A stretch of DNA of 64,000 nucleotides from Nitratireductor aquimarinus (GTDB lineage: Bacteria; Pseudomonadota; Alphaproteobacteria; Rhizobiales; Rhizobiaceae), in assembly GCF_017255295.1 (NCBI RefSeq), contig NZ_JAFKDE010000014.1, forward strand, positions 27,620 to 91,619. Reading direction: 5' to 3'. Every line of letters begins with the position of its first letter. Positions within the stretch are counted from its first letter, which is position 1. Made by a program: the position numbers and the translations under genes. The notes beneath the pieces are model-generated. The model had not been told where the DNA came from. It saw only the letters and a program-made list of their open reading frames with translations, and did no database searches. Of the stretch, positions 9,902 through 18,121 are shown one piece after another.

Positions 9902-10048
9902 CCCTCGCCCTTCGCCTTTCGACAAGCTCAAGAGGCTCGGGATGAGGGCTGTGGATGCGCAGTGCGTCGTTTGAACATCTTGCATGTGCGCCGTCGCCCC
10001 ACCCTCATCCTGAGCCTCTTGAGCTTGTCGAAAGGCGAAGGACGAGGG
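9902..10048. repeat. 47-bp near-perfect inverted repeat between dppB-like and dppA-like genes
   Basis: The arms 9902-9948 and 10002-10048 are reverse complements over 47 bases with two mismatches, separated by 53 bases. Both carry the core TTTCGACAAGCTCAAGAGGC, a kind of REP-like intergenic sequence common in alphaproteobacteria. In the leftward transcript the repeat follows the binding-protein gene directly and precedes the permease gene. A stable hairpin there could protect the binding-protein mRNA and keep permease levels lower. Confidence 0.85.
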
Positions 10049-10068
10049 CGGGAACCACGTCCACACCC

Positions 10069-11625
10069 CTAGGGCTTGGCCACGTCCTGCAGCATGAGGA
10101 AGAAGGACGGCTGGAGCTTGAAGTTCTCGACATTCGCGCCGGTCACCGCATTCTGCTTCCAGTTGGCGACGAAGACCCACGGTGCGTCGTCCTGAACGAT
10201 CTCCTGCATCTCCTTGTAGAGCGCAGCGCGTTCGTCCTGATCGGTTGAGGTGCGGGCCTTGTTCAGCAGTTCATCCACCTTCTCATTGGCGTAGTAGCCG
10301 GAGTTGAACCCGCCCTTTTCGGGCCAGGCTTCCGAGCGCAGCGCCAGGAAGGGCAGCGTGTCCGGCGAGTTGGTCATCCATGCCATTTCGGCCATGTCCG
10401 CCTTGCCTTCGAGGCCCGGATTCACCTTTCCAAGGAACGTGTTCCACTCATAGGTCTCGATGTTGACCTTCATGCCCACGGCCTGCAGATCGGCCTGAAT
10501 GGCCGTGCCCATGGCGATGGGGTCGAGCATGCCCGAGCCGCCCTCGGTGACGTAGAAGGTCAGTTCCTCACCACCATAACCGGCCTCTTCCAGAAGCTGT
10601 CGGGCCTTGTCCGGATCATAGGGATAGGGCTGCAGCTCTTCATTGTAGGCCCATGCGAAGGCCGGCGGCGTCGGGCCCGCGGCCACGTCTGCCGTGCCCT
10701 GCAGGATGTTCTCGACCAGCGCCTTCTTGTTGATGGCGTAATTGGCAGCCTGACGCACCGCCTTTTCGGTGAACGGCCCCTCCTTCATGTTGAGGATGAG
10801 GAACCAGACATGCGGGCCCGCCTGCTCGTAAACGCTGAAATTCGCGTCATCGCGGAACTGCTGCAGGCTGTCCGGCGGCACCTCCACCATCACGTCCAGA
10901 CCACCGGAGAGCATTTCGGCAATGCGGGTGTTGGTGTCGGTAATCGGACGGTAGATCACGGCCTCCAGCGGCGGCGCGCCATCCCAATAGTCTTCGTTGC
11001 GTGTAATGACGACGCGGGAATTGGCCTGCCATTCCTCGAACCTGAAGGCCCCGGTTCCGACCGGGCTGCGGCCGTAGTCCTTGCCGTGTTCCTTCACCGC
11101 CTCGGGCGAAACGATCAGACCTGTCGGATAGGACAGGTTCGACAGGAAGGGCGCGAAAGGCTCTTTCAGCGTGAACTCGACAGTCAGGTCGTCCACCGCC
11201 TTCACCGCGTCCACAGACGAGAAATAGAAGGCGAGCGGGAACGGTCCCGTGTCGTGATAGGGGTGATCTTCGTTCAGCATGCGGTCGAAGTTGAACTTCA
11301 CCGCCTCCGCGTTAAGCGGCGTGCCGTCATGAAACGTCACCCCTTCGCGCAGCTTGAAGGTGTAGGTGATCCCGTCATCGGAAATCTCCCAGCTCTCCGC
11401 CAGCGCCGGTTCCGGCTCCAGCGTGCCGTCCTTGTAACGGGTCAGGCCGTCATAGACGTTCATCAGGATGCGGAAATCGTTCACGGCTGTCACCGCATGG
11501 GGATCAAGCGACTTCGGCTCCGCGATCTGCCCCACAACCAGAACGTTGGGCGGGGTCTGCGCAAAAACCGGCGATGCGAAGAACATCGTACCGGCAGTCA
11601 TGGCGGCTGCAATCAGTTTCCTCAT
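10069..11625 (-). CDS. ABC transporter substrate-binding protein, family 5 (DppA/OppA type)
   Basis: A 518-residue periplasmic binding protein. The N-terminus MRKLIAAAMTAG...VFAQTPP is a clear signal peptide cleaved after VFA. The mature part has the family 5 hallmarks: EPKSLDPHAVTAVNDFRILM near the start, the segment LAESWEISDDGITYTFKLRE and the FHDGTPLNAEAVKFNFDRM motif. It captures the substrate for the ABC subunits encoded downstream on the same strand. The gene starts divergently from the hydrolase gene at 11764; the 138-base gap carries a 14-base palindrome. The ligand is unknown; the neighbouring hydrolase suggests an amide, a carbamoyl compound or a short peptide. Confidence 0.93.
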   Translation of the reverse strand: MRKLIAAAMTAGTMFFASPVFAQTPPNVLVVGQIAEPKSLDPHAVTAVNDFRILMNVYDGLTRYKDGTLEPEPALAESWEISDDGITYTFKLREGVTFHDGTPLNAEAVKFNFDRMLNEDHPYHDTGPFPLAFYFSSVDAVKAVDDLTVEFTLKEPFAPFLSNLSYPTGLIVSPEAVKEHGKDYGRSPVGTGAFRFEEWQANSRVVITRNEDYWDGAPPLEAVIYRPITDTNTRIAEMLSGGLDVMVEVPPDSLQQFRDDANFSVYEQAGPHVWFLILNMKEGPFTEKAVRQAANYAINKKALVENILQGTADVAAGPTPPAFAWAYNEELQPYPYDPDKARQLLEEAGYGGEELTFYVTEGGSGMLDPIAMGTAIQADLQAVGMKVNIETYEWNTFLGKVNPGLEGKADMAEMAWMTNSPDTLPFLALRSEAWPEKGGFNSGYYANEKVDELLNKARTSTDQDERAALYKEMQEIVQDDAPWVFVANWKQNAVTGANVENFKLQPSFFLMLQDVAKP

Positions 11626-11683
11626 GGAGGTTCCTCCCTCTGTTGCCCATAATTAATCCTAACAATCTATCCATTGGCAAGCA

Positions 11684-11697
11684 TTTATTATAATAAA
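11684..11697. promoter_or_regulatory. perfect 14-bp palindrome in the divergent control region
   Basis: TTTATTATAATAAA is a perfect palindrome in the gap between the leftward binding-protein gene and the rightward hydrolase gene. It is AT-only in a GC-rich region. Its size and position fit an operator for the GntR/FCD regulator encoded at the other end of the operon (5196-5975). Part of it could also act as a -10 element. Confidence 0.45.
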
Positions 11698-11763
11698 TAG
11701 ACGGTGCGTCATTTCTCCGGGCTCATCGACGCCGAATAAACGTTTGAAAAACAGGCACGTCTC

Positions 11764-13017
11764 ATGGCCAACACACCCGTCATAAATTCACAGCGCCTGC
11801 GCGCCCTGCTCGACGGGGTCAACACCTTCGGTCGCAATCCGCAGACCGGCGGCTTCAACCGCGTCGGCTTCAGCGACGCGGACATGGCCGTGCGAAACTG
11901 GTTTCTGGAACAGATGCGCGCTGATGGGCTGACCGTGCATCGCGACCCGGTCGCCAACCTGTTCGGAAGATACGGCCCGGCGGACGGTCCATGCATCATG
12001 GCCGGTTCGCATCTCGACACCGTGCCCGAGGGCGGCGCCTTCGACGGAGCGCTCGGCGTCTGTGTGGCGCTCGAATGCGTGCGCGCCATGAAGGACGCCG
12101 GCTTCACGCCGACGACCGCCATAGAAGTGGTCGCCACCGCCGAGGAGGAAGGACGGTTCGGCGGCATGCTGGGCTCGCAGACCATTGCCGGCCTGGTGAC
12201 CGGTAAATGGCTGGATGAAGCCCGCGACGCCGACGGTATCCGACTTGCCGACGCAATGGGCGATCAGGGCCTGAACATCCGTGAGGCGCTCGACGCCGCC
12301 CGCCCGCCCCGCGACGTCAAAGCCTTCCTCGAACTTCACATCGAACAGGGTCCGGTACTGGAACAGGCTGGCATCCCCGTCGGGATCGCCGACAGTGTCG
12401 CCGGCGTCATCAATCTCGCCGTGTCGCTGGTCGGCCGCGCCAACCATTCAGGCACCACGCCGATGGCGCTCCGCGCCGACGCCTTCGCCGGTCTCTCGGC
12501 GGTCGGCCAGGCGGTGCGTGGCGTGATTGCCGAACACGGCGGAGAGCGCAGCCGCATCACCATCGGCAAGGTGGCGCTTCAGCCCAATTTCATTCACACC
12601 GTGCCGGGCTGCGCCGATTTCATCATCAACATCCGTGACACCGATCCCGGCACGATGGCGGCTCTCGCCCAGGCCATGGAACAGGCCGTGCGCGATGCAG
12701 CGCAGGTAAACGGCCTCAGCTTTTCCATCGAGGAGCAGAGCCAGATGGAACCGGTCCGTCTCGACGGCACACTCGTCTCACTGTTGAACGGGGAAGCGGA
12801 CCGGCTCGGGCTCAAAGCCCTCACCATGCCATCCGGCGCAGGCCACGACGCCCAGACGATGCAGACCCTGTGCCCCTCCGGCCTCATCTTCGTACCGAGC
12901 CACAATGGCGTCAGCCATGCGCCGGAAGAGTGGACCGACTGGGAAGCCATAGAAAAAGGCACACAGCTGATGCTGTCAGCGCTCATCAGGCTCAGCGGCT
13001 CCGTCGCCGCAAAATAG
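11764..13017 (+). CDS. M20-family hydrolase, N-carbamoyl-L-amino-acid hydrolase / allantoate amidohydrolase type
   Basis: A 417-residue metal-dependent amidohydrolase of the hydantoinase/carbamoylase family. Metal-binding motifs are visible: the GSHLDTVPEGGAFDGALG loop, the acidic ATAEEEGRFGG and the late histidine motif MPSGAGHDAQ. The dimerisation-domain segment NHSGTTPMALRADAF is typical of carbamoylases and of beta-ureidopropionase-like enzymes. Such enzymes hydrolyse N-carbamoyl amino acids, ureido acids or allantoate to release ammonia and carbon dioxide; the sequence does not tell which. It is transcribed divergently from the peptide-type ABC operon and may act on what that system imports. 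No strong ribosome-binding site is seen before the ATG. Confidence 0.85.
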   Translation: MANTPVINSQRLRALLDGVNTFGRNPQTGGFNRVGFSDADMAVRNWFLEQMRADGLTVHRDPVANLFGRYGPADGPCIMAGSHLDTVPEGGAFDGALGVCVALECVRAMKDAGFTPTTAIEVVATAEEEGRFGGMLGSQTIAGLVTGKWLDEARDADGIRLADAMGDQGLNIREALDAARPPRDVKAFLELHIEQGPVLEQAGIPVGIADSVAGVINLAVSLVGRANHSGTTPMALRADAFAGLSAVGQAVRGVIAEHGGERSRITIGKVALQPNFIHTVPGCADFIINIRDTDPGTMAALAQAMEQAVRDAAQVNGLSFSIEEQSQMEPVRLDGTLVSLLNGEADRLGLKALTMPSGAGHDAQTMQTLCPSGLIFVPSHNGVSHAPEEWTDWEAIEKGTQLMLSALIRLSGSVAAK

Positions 13018-13244
13018 CGGCACGTATTCCAGGCATTCACCGCATCAAAGAATGCCCCGCACAATCGCGATAGAGTTTGCAGATACCAGCCCGGTTGCCG
13101 GAGGCAAAATGGTGACCGGGAGGCGCAGTGACTTGCGATTGGCGGCTAACGGGTCCCCAGATTTTCTCCCGGCAGCCCTGTCTACTGTTCTCCGCCCGGA
13201 ACTCCGACGGATATTTTCTCACTCGAACGGGAACGTCTGCCCTA

Positions 13245-13370
13245 AAAAAGCTAATGTTCGTCCGGCACGGGGAAACCCAGTGGAACGCCAGTCGCAGGCT
13301 GCGAGGGCATGTTGATAGTTCGATCACATCCAATCTGAAGTGGGCCTTTGAAACCGCCAAGTTGCTCGGA
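13245..13370 (+). pseudogene. remnant of a histidine phosphatase (phosphoglycerate mutase-like) gene
   Basis: The translated frame contains MFVRHGETQWNASRRLRG followed by HVDSSIT, the N-terminal RHGET.WN...R.QG..DS.LT signature of histidine phosphatases. The active-site histidine and arginine are both present. The frame carries only about 42 recognisable residues and ends at a stop near 13403, whereas intact members have about 190-230 residues. No continuation was found in other frames downstream. It is best read as a truncated leftover. Confidence 0.7.
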
Positions 13371-13633
13371 ATGGAGGGCCGGTTTCGACACCATGCGGCG
13401 TAAGGGCACAGCGGCGCGCCGAGAGTTGTTTTTGTTTTTATTTCAACTATGTAGAAGGCATGGATAAAAAGTCATTCCTTATATTCCGTCGCGGTTGCCG
13501 GATGATGCATGTCATCGCCCGGGGCGGATCTATATAAGTGATGTAACCTTATTAGTTCGGCTCCGGGTCGTTTTCTTGAAAGAGAGATCGCCTGTTCTTT
13601 TGCGCAGTTTTGACTGTGTATCTGGAGTTCGAC

Positions 13634-13837
13634 ATGTCCATCCGTTCCACGCTGTCCCTATGCCATGGCTGTACTGCCAGTCTGCCCCGCGCTGCGGTCC
13701 GGTGCCCTTGGTGCTCAACCCTGGTAAATACCCTCTCCGGCGGCGTTCCGTTTGCCGATTACAAGGCGCGCCTTCGCGGCTGCGGGCAAATCCGGCCTGG
13801 CAGCAAAGTGCACGGTCTGAGGGCTGGCGGGAGATGA
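13634..13837 (+). CDS. doubtful small CxxC protein
   Basis: A 67-residue open frame starts at an ATG preceded by CTGGAG seven bases upstream. It contains CHGC and CPWC separated by 12 residues, an arrangement that could form a zinc ribbon. The rest is basic and has no recognisable family. The pattern may be chance in a decayed region, so this is a low-confidence gene. Confidence 0.25.
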   Translation: MSIRSTLSLCHGCTASLPRAAVRCPWCSTLVNTLSGGVPFADYKARLRGCGQIRPGSKVHGLRAGGR

Positions 13838-14057
13838 CAGCCTGCGGCCTGTTGGTCGCAGCCGCCTCTTTGGTCTGACAGTCAGGACTGTCCAGAATTC
13901 ACAATGGTTTCGCAGGAGCCAAAACGCCATGGCGTTATCAATCTCATCTCCAATCGAACGTGTGCGCATCCAAATCGGATCGTGACCCTGGCGCTGGCCT
14001 AACGGCGCCAGGGAGATGTTCTGCAAAGACTAAGGTTCAGAATTATGGAGAAGAGAC

Positions 14058-14171
14058 ATGGCCAAGAGAAAAGGCGACCAAAAGCGGAAGCAGCCAAAGG
14101 GCAAGAAGAAGAGCAACCTCAACCAGCCCGATCCAGTGGCCGATCAGCTGATGCCCGCAAAACGCAAGTAG
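14058..14171 (+). CDS. very small, highly basic protein (37 residues)
   Basis: The frame reads MAKRKGDQKRKQPKGKKK and then a short neutral tail ending MPAKRK. The ATG is preceded by GGAGAAGAGAC, a good ribosome-binding site. Nearly half of the residues are lysine or arginine and there is no hydrophobic stretch, so it should be cytoplasmic and could bind nucleic acid. It is followed by a terminator-like hairpin (14203-14239), which supports a short transcription unit of its own. I do not recognise a named family. Confidence 0.5.
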   Translation: MAKRKGDQKRKQPKGKKKSNLNQPDPVADQLMPAKRK

Positions 14172-14202
14172 GCGCGCTCACTCATTCAGCGCAGAGAAGC
14201 TC

Positions 14203-14239
14203 GCAGACCCGCCCTGTGGCTGTGGCAGGGTGGGTCTGC
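14203..14239 (+). terminator. hairpin terminator candidate
   Basis: Arms GCAGACCCGCCCTG (14203-14216) and CAGGGTGGGTCTGC (14226-14239) pair over 14 bases with one G-U, around a 9-base loop. There is no long T-run after it, so it may be a rho-independent terminator of a weak type. It separates the small basic protein gene from the PtsN-like gene. Confidence 0.5.
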
Positions 14240-14322
14240 GCTCTGCCTACAGGAACAATCCGTCCGGTCCTGCCAAAGGCGGACCCACAATCCTTCTAAA
14301 TGGGATGAAAGGAGGGCGTGCG

Positions 14323-14886
14323 ATGATACCCGTTCGTGTTTCCTTCGCTGTCGATTTTTCAACTGATAGAACATCAAACACCCGCAAGGCGGCCTTGTGG
14401 TCTCTCGCCGCCCGGGTCGCAGATTTGCTGCCAGAGGCCAGCAAACTCGATATTGCAAGTGCCCTCTACGCGCGCGAAAGGCTGGGAACCACTGCCATGG
14501 GCGGCGGTGTCGCCCTGCCGCATACGGTGCTCACTGATGAAGACGCCTCAATGATTGTGGTGCGGCGTCTCGAGAGGCCGGTGGAGTTTGATGCTCCAGA
14601 CGGCATGGCCGTCGACACACTCGTCGCCCTGATGGGTGGCAAACATGACATCAAGTGGCTGCGCGCAGCCCTGCTGCGGCTCGGCAGACTGGCGCAGCAA
14701 GGCCCGCTCAGGCATCAATTGCGCATGGCCGCAACGCAGAACGAGGTCGCAGCCATACTCATCGAGCTCGGTCTTGATGTTCATTTCGATCAGAAACTCT
14801 GTGACACAGGGGGCGATTTCCGCTCCGAAGGGAGAGCTGGGTTGGGCCTGATTGGCAGCGCACAACACTTCACCGCCGTTCGGTAA
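14323..14886 (+). CDS. PTS EIIA-type protein related to PtsN (EIIA-Ntr)
   Basis: A 187-residue cytoplasmic protein with an EIIA fructose/nitrogen-type domain. The phosphorylation-site region RERLGTTAMGGGVALPHTVL carries the conserved histidine at residue 67, matching the GIGNGIAIPH motif of PtsN. The later segment LVALMGGKHDIKWLRAALLRLGRL fits the same fold. The start at 14323 was chosen because AAAGGAGG lies just upstream. Canonical PtsN has about 150-160 residues, so this protein has roughly 30 extra residues, mostly at the C-terminus. It stands alone, without a PTS permease, and precedes a glutamate-synthase-like gene, so a regulatory role is likelier than sugar transport. Confidence 0.8.
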   Translation: MIPVRVSFAVDFSTDRTSNTRKAALWSLAARVADLLPEASKLDIASALYARERLGTTAMGGGVALPHTVLTDEDASMIVVRRLERPVEFDAPDGMAVDTLVALMGGKHDIKWLRAALLRLGRLAQQGPLRHQLRMAATQNEVAAILIELGLDVHFDQKLCDTGGDFRSEGRAGLGLIGSAQHFTAVR

Positions 14887-14911
14887 GAATTCAGGGCAAG
14901 CTCCAGCCGGG

Positions 14912-14932
14912 GCCGCCGGGTTTTCCGGCGGC
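14912..14932. terminator. GC-rich hairpin after the PtsN-like gene
   Basis: GCCGCCGG and CCGGCGGC pair perfectly around GTTTT. It lies 25 bases after the PtsN-like stop and 150 bases before the next gene. No T-run follows, so termination is not certain. Confidence 0.35.
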
Positions 14933-15082
14933 AATCCGGTCGGCCATGCACCAGTGCATACAAATGATCACCGCAGGCCATCAATCCTGTGCTATCAGCT
15001 GGTGCTACGGAAAAACTCAAACAGCGGCTTCTGTCACGTCCCCCGCTCTTGTTACCTTGCGCACTTCCTGGACCTGTTCGAA

Positions 15083-16774
15083 ATGCTCAACAAACTGATC
15101 TCAAGCCAACGTTACACGGTGTTTGTCTTATGCGGGCTCATAGCCCTGGCTGCACTGGTTGGCACGGTGCTTTACACCCCCTGGTTTCTGCTACCCGCCG
15201 TCATCTCGACCGCGCTGTTTCTGGTAGGCGTCCATGATGTTCGCCAGAGGCGGCATTCCATCCTGCGCAACTATCCGGTGGTCGGGCATCTGCGATTCCT
15301 GCTTGAAGGCTTCCGGCCCGAAATCCGGCAGTACATCATCGAAAGCGATCATGAAGAGGTGCCGTTTAGCCGCGAGGCCCGCGCACTTGTCTACCAGCGG
15401 GCCAAAGGTGAGGAAGACAAGCGCCCCTTCGGTACGATCGAGAACGTCTATGGTTCAGGCTATGCATGGCTGACGCACTCGGCCACCCCCGTCACCATTG
15501 CTGATACCGACTTCCGTGTTCGCATCGGTGGTCCCGCCTGCCGCCAGCCGTATAACTCCAGCCTGTACAATATTTCAGCCATGAGCTTCGGTTCGCTGTC
15601 GGCCAATGCCATCCTCGCGCTAAACACAGGCGCACGGAAAGGCGGCTTTGCCCACGACACCGGCGAAGGCAGCATCAGCCGCTATCACCGCCAGGGTGGA
15701 GGCGATCTCGTTTTTCAGGTTGCATCCGGATATTTTGGATGCCGCTCGGATGATGGCAGTTTCTCGCCGGAGAAGTTCGCAGAGCTTGCCGCCGACCCAC
15801 AGATCAAGATGATCGAGGTCAAGCTAAGCCAGGGCGCCAAGCCCGGTCACGGCGGCATGCTGCCGGCGTCGAAGATTTCCCCGGAGATCGCCGAGGCTCG
15901 CGGCATTCCCATGGGCATTGACTGCGTGTCGCCTCCTGCGCACTCCACATTCTCCACCCCCACCGGCCTGATGGAGTTCCTCGGTCAGCTACGCGAGCTT
16001 TCCGGAGGAAAACCCGTTGGTTTCAAGCTCTGCATAGGGCACCGCCGCGAATTCATGAGCATGGTCAAGGCAATGCTGAAGACCGGCATTGTTCCCGATT
16101 TCATCGTTGTGGACGGTGCAGAGGGAGGAACGGGGGCCGCTCCGGTAGAATTTGCCAACCGGGTCGGCATGCCGATGCTGGAAGGCTTGACGTTTGTGCA
16201 CAATACGCTGCGCGGCGCCGGCATTCGCGATCAGGTCAAGATCGGTGCTGCTGGCAAGATCATCTCCGCATTCGATATTGCCCGCGCCATTGCGCTCGGT
16301 GCGGACTGGTGCAACGCCGCCCGCGGCTTCATGTTTGCCGTTGGATGTATCCAGGCACAGGCATGCCACACCAACAAGTGCCCCGTTGGCATCGCCACCC
16401 AGGACCCGGTGCGTCAGCGCGGCGTCGATGTTGCCGACAAGAGCGAACGCGTAGCCCGCTTCCACAAAAACTCCATGAAGGCGCTGGGTGAACTTGCGGG
16501 GGCAGCGGGCCTGAGCCACCCCAGCAACTTCATGCCCTACCACTTCATGTTCCGGCAGAAAGACAATGAGTTCCTCGATGGCAATGAGGTCTATCCCTAC
16601 CTTCCAGAGGGGTTCCTTTCTGCTCAAACGGAAATTCCAGAACTTGCCGAATGGTATAGCCGTTGGGAGCGCGCCAACGCAGACAGCTTCGCTCCGCCAC
16701 TCATCCCGCAAGCCGCATTCGAACGTCGACAGATCAAATCGATGCCCTCGAAGCAGCACGAAGTGGCGAAGTAA
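15083..16774 (+). CDS. membrane-anchored FMN-binding glutamate-synthase-family protein
   Basis: A 563-residue protein. Residues about 10-50 form two hydrophobic helices (VFVLCGLIALAALVG and FLLPAVISTALFLVG), which anchor it in the inner membrane. The rest matches the FMN-binding synthase domain of glutamate synthase: SLYNISAMSFGSLS, the glycine-rich AEGGTGAAP flavin-site loop, and the CIQAQACHTNKCPVG segment with the three cysteines that hold a 3Fe-4S cluster. It lacks the glutaminase domain of GltB, so it is not a complete glutamate synthase; the physiological reaction of this subfamily is not settled. The start at 15083 was chosen because it precedes the first membrane helix; the upstream frame looks non-coding. 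It lies 196 bases after the PtsN-like gene. Confidence 0.85.
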   Translation: MLNKLISSQRYTVFVLCGLIALAALVGTVLYTPWFLLPAVISTALFLVGVHDVRQRRHSILRNYPVVGHLRFLLEGFRPEIRQYIIESDHEEVPFSREARALVYQRAKGEEDKRPFGTIENVYGSGYAWLTHSATPVTIADTDFRVRIGGPACRQPYNSSLYNISAMSFGSLSANAILALNTGARKGGFAHDTGEGSISRYHRQGGGDLVFQVASGYFGCRSDDGSFSPEKFAELAADPQIKMIEVKLSQGAKPGHGGMLPASKISPEIAEARGIPMGIDCVSPPAHSTFSTPTGLMEFLGQLRELSGGKPVGFKLCIGHRREFMSMVKAMLKTGIVPDFIVVDGAEGGTGAAPVEFANRVGMPMLEGLTFVHNTLRGAGIRDQVKIGAAGKIISAFDIARAIALGADWCNAARGFMFAVGCIQAQACHTNKCPVGIATQDPVRQRGVDVADKSERVARFHKNSMKALGELAGAAGLSHPSNFMPYHFMFRQKDNEFLDGNEVYPYLPEGFLSAQTEIPELAEWYSRWERANADSFAPPLIPQAAFERRQIKSMPSKQHEVAK

Positions 16775-16833
16775 GTCACGACCCGGGCTGATCGCTTCGT
16801 GACATCAGATGGAGCGGGGTGCGCAGATCCGCC

Positions 16834-17090
16834 TCAGCGCAGCCCCTCCGTGATAACCACGAGCGCCAGTTGTCCGGGGTCAGGAAGGCCTAAGGATTTT
16901 TCCGCAAAGTTGCGCGCGCGCCCCGCCTGATTTGGCTTTTGCGTGAACTCTTCAACCGTATCCTTCGCAGCCTTGAGGGCAACATCGATCAAAGCGCCGG
17001 ACTGTGTCGCCTCAAGCGCGCGAACCTGTGCGTCCAGCCCATCCAGAACGGTTTTCTCGCCAAGGGAAGATTTGCCTCGCGCCGCATTGC
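16834..17090 (-). pseudogene. C-terminal remnant of a DhaL-type (DAK2) dihydroxyacetone kinase gene
   Basis: The frame contains RGKSSLGEKTVLDGLDAQV and ends GRARNFAEKSLGLPDPG, which match the GDKT.LDAL and GRASYLGERS.GH.DPG motifs of the DAK2 nucleotide-binding domain. Only about 80 residues remain of a domain that is normally about 200, and its upstream side runs into the 3' end of the unrelated exported-protein gene. The first methionine of the frame lies in that foreign sequence. It is a truncated leftover, joined by deletion or rearrangement. Confidence 0.75.
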
Positions 17091-17096
17091 TTAGAC

Positions 17097-18071
17097 TCAG
17101 GGGCAAAACTCGCCCGGTGCAGCAAATTCCGGCCCGCGCGCACATTCGTAAGCGCTGGCCCCAAACACTGCCGGTTGCCCGTCGATCCCCGAAAACGACG
17201 CCAGCCTTTTCCAGATTGCGGCAACCGAGTCATCGAGCAATCCACCCCAGCGATAGGCGGCATCCAGACCTTCATCCTGCCCGAGGTTCACATCGATGAC
17301 GGCTTCAATCGCCCACTCGGGAATCTGCGGGTCGGAAGGAGCCATGTCTGACTCAATACTGTCGATCTCGCCCAGCAGCAGATCGGTGGCCACCACCGAA
17401 GTCACGACATTGTCCGAGGAAACCGGCCATGGGTTTTCGGAAACGGCGCTGACAGGCTCCATTTCTCCCCACGCGGCTGCCGTCTCGATCGGCGAACCAA
17501 GGTCGAGGCAGGGGGCACCAAAGCAAATCTCGTCCTGTGCGAGCTTCGCGTCCATTTCCATACGCCCGGCGGCCAAAATCATGGCCCTGCTGCCCATCAC
17601 CGGCCTGGTAATCAACCGCCACCCCGAATGTGGGCCAACACCGAATTCACTGGCATTCGCCACGTTTTCACGACCCAGCGTGTCAACGAGGTTTTGGTGA
17701 ATGGCTGGTCCGAGATTGAAGCGAACCACTTCGATATAGCTGATGGGAAGAGGTGCGCCGCCCGGCTCCGCCTCAATCCAGTTCGTCGCGTAACGAAGCC
17801 GATAGCGCACTCTTTCCAGCGCTTGTTCAGATATCTCAAGAGCAAAAACAGACAGGGGTATCGGGCCAATATCAGCGGCGGGCAAAAAGGCAGATCGCGG
17901 ATTGGCAGGGGAAAGAGCCCCGTTGATTTCGTCCCGCAACCGGTCCGGGTCAACTGCAGTGTAGCCGCTCTCGTTTACGAACTGCGCATGTGGATCCGCA
18001 TGTACGGCATGCGGAACAAGGCCCGTCATCATTGCCGCCGAGAAAAGGGCAATTGCGATTGTGGTTTTCAT
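17097..18071 (-). CDS. exported protein of unknown function (324 residues)
   Basis: The N-terminus MKTTIAIALFSAAMMTGLVP followed by HAVHA|DP is a signal peptide, so the protein should be periplasmic or outside the cell. GGAGG lies five bases upstream of the ATG at 18071, which fixes the start. The mature protein has no membrane segment and no motif I recognise. It has four cysteines, in EICFGAPC and near the C-terminus (YECARG, EFCP), which could form disulfides. It is the last of three exported-protein genes on this strand, 50 bases downstream of the von Willebrand A gene, and may work with it. Confidence 0.7.
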   Translation of the reverse strand: MKTTIAIALFSAAMMTGLVPHAVHADPHAQFVNESGYTAVDPDRLRDEINGALSPANPRSAFLPAADIGPIPLSVFALEISEQALERVRYRLRYATNWIEAEPGGAPLPISYIEVVRFNLGPAIHQNLVDTLGRENVANASEFGVGPHSGWRLITRPVMGSRAMILAAGRMEMDAKLAQDEICFGAPCLDLGSPIETAAAWGEMEPVSAVSENPWPVSSDNVVTSVVATDLLLGEIDSIESDMAPSDPQIPEWAIEAVIDVNLGQDEGLDAAYRWGGLLDDSVAAIWKRLASFSGIDGQPAVFGASAYECARGPEFAAPGEFCP

Positions 18072-18121
18072 CGTGCCTCCGGAACTGCGCGAAGATAGGT
18101 CAGCTTGCTGCATTGCTTCGC

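Larger units (their letters stand above)
13018..14057. other. gene-poor region with decayed sequence
   Basis: About 1 kb with no intact gene of normal size. It contains a histidine-phosphatase remnant (13245-13370), a doubtful small CxxC open frame (13634-13837) and a hairpin at 13986-14013 with 9-bp arms CCCTGGCGC and GCGCCAGGG just before the small basic protein gene. The rest shows nothing I can name. Confidence 0.5.
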
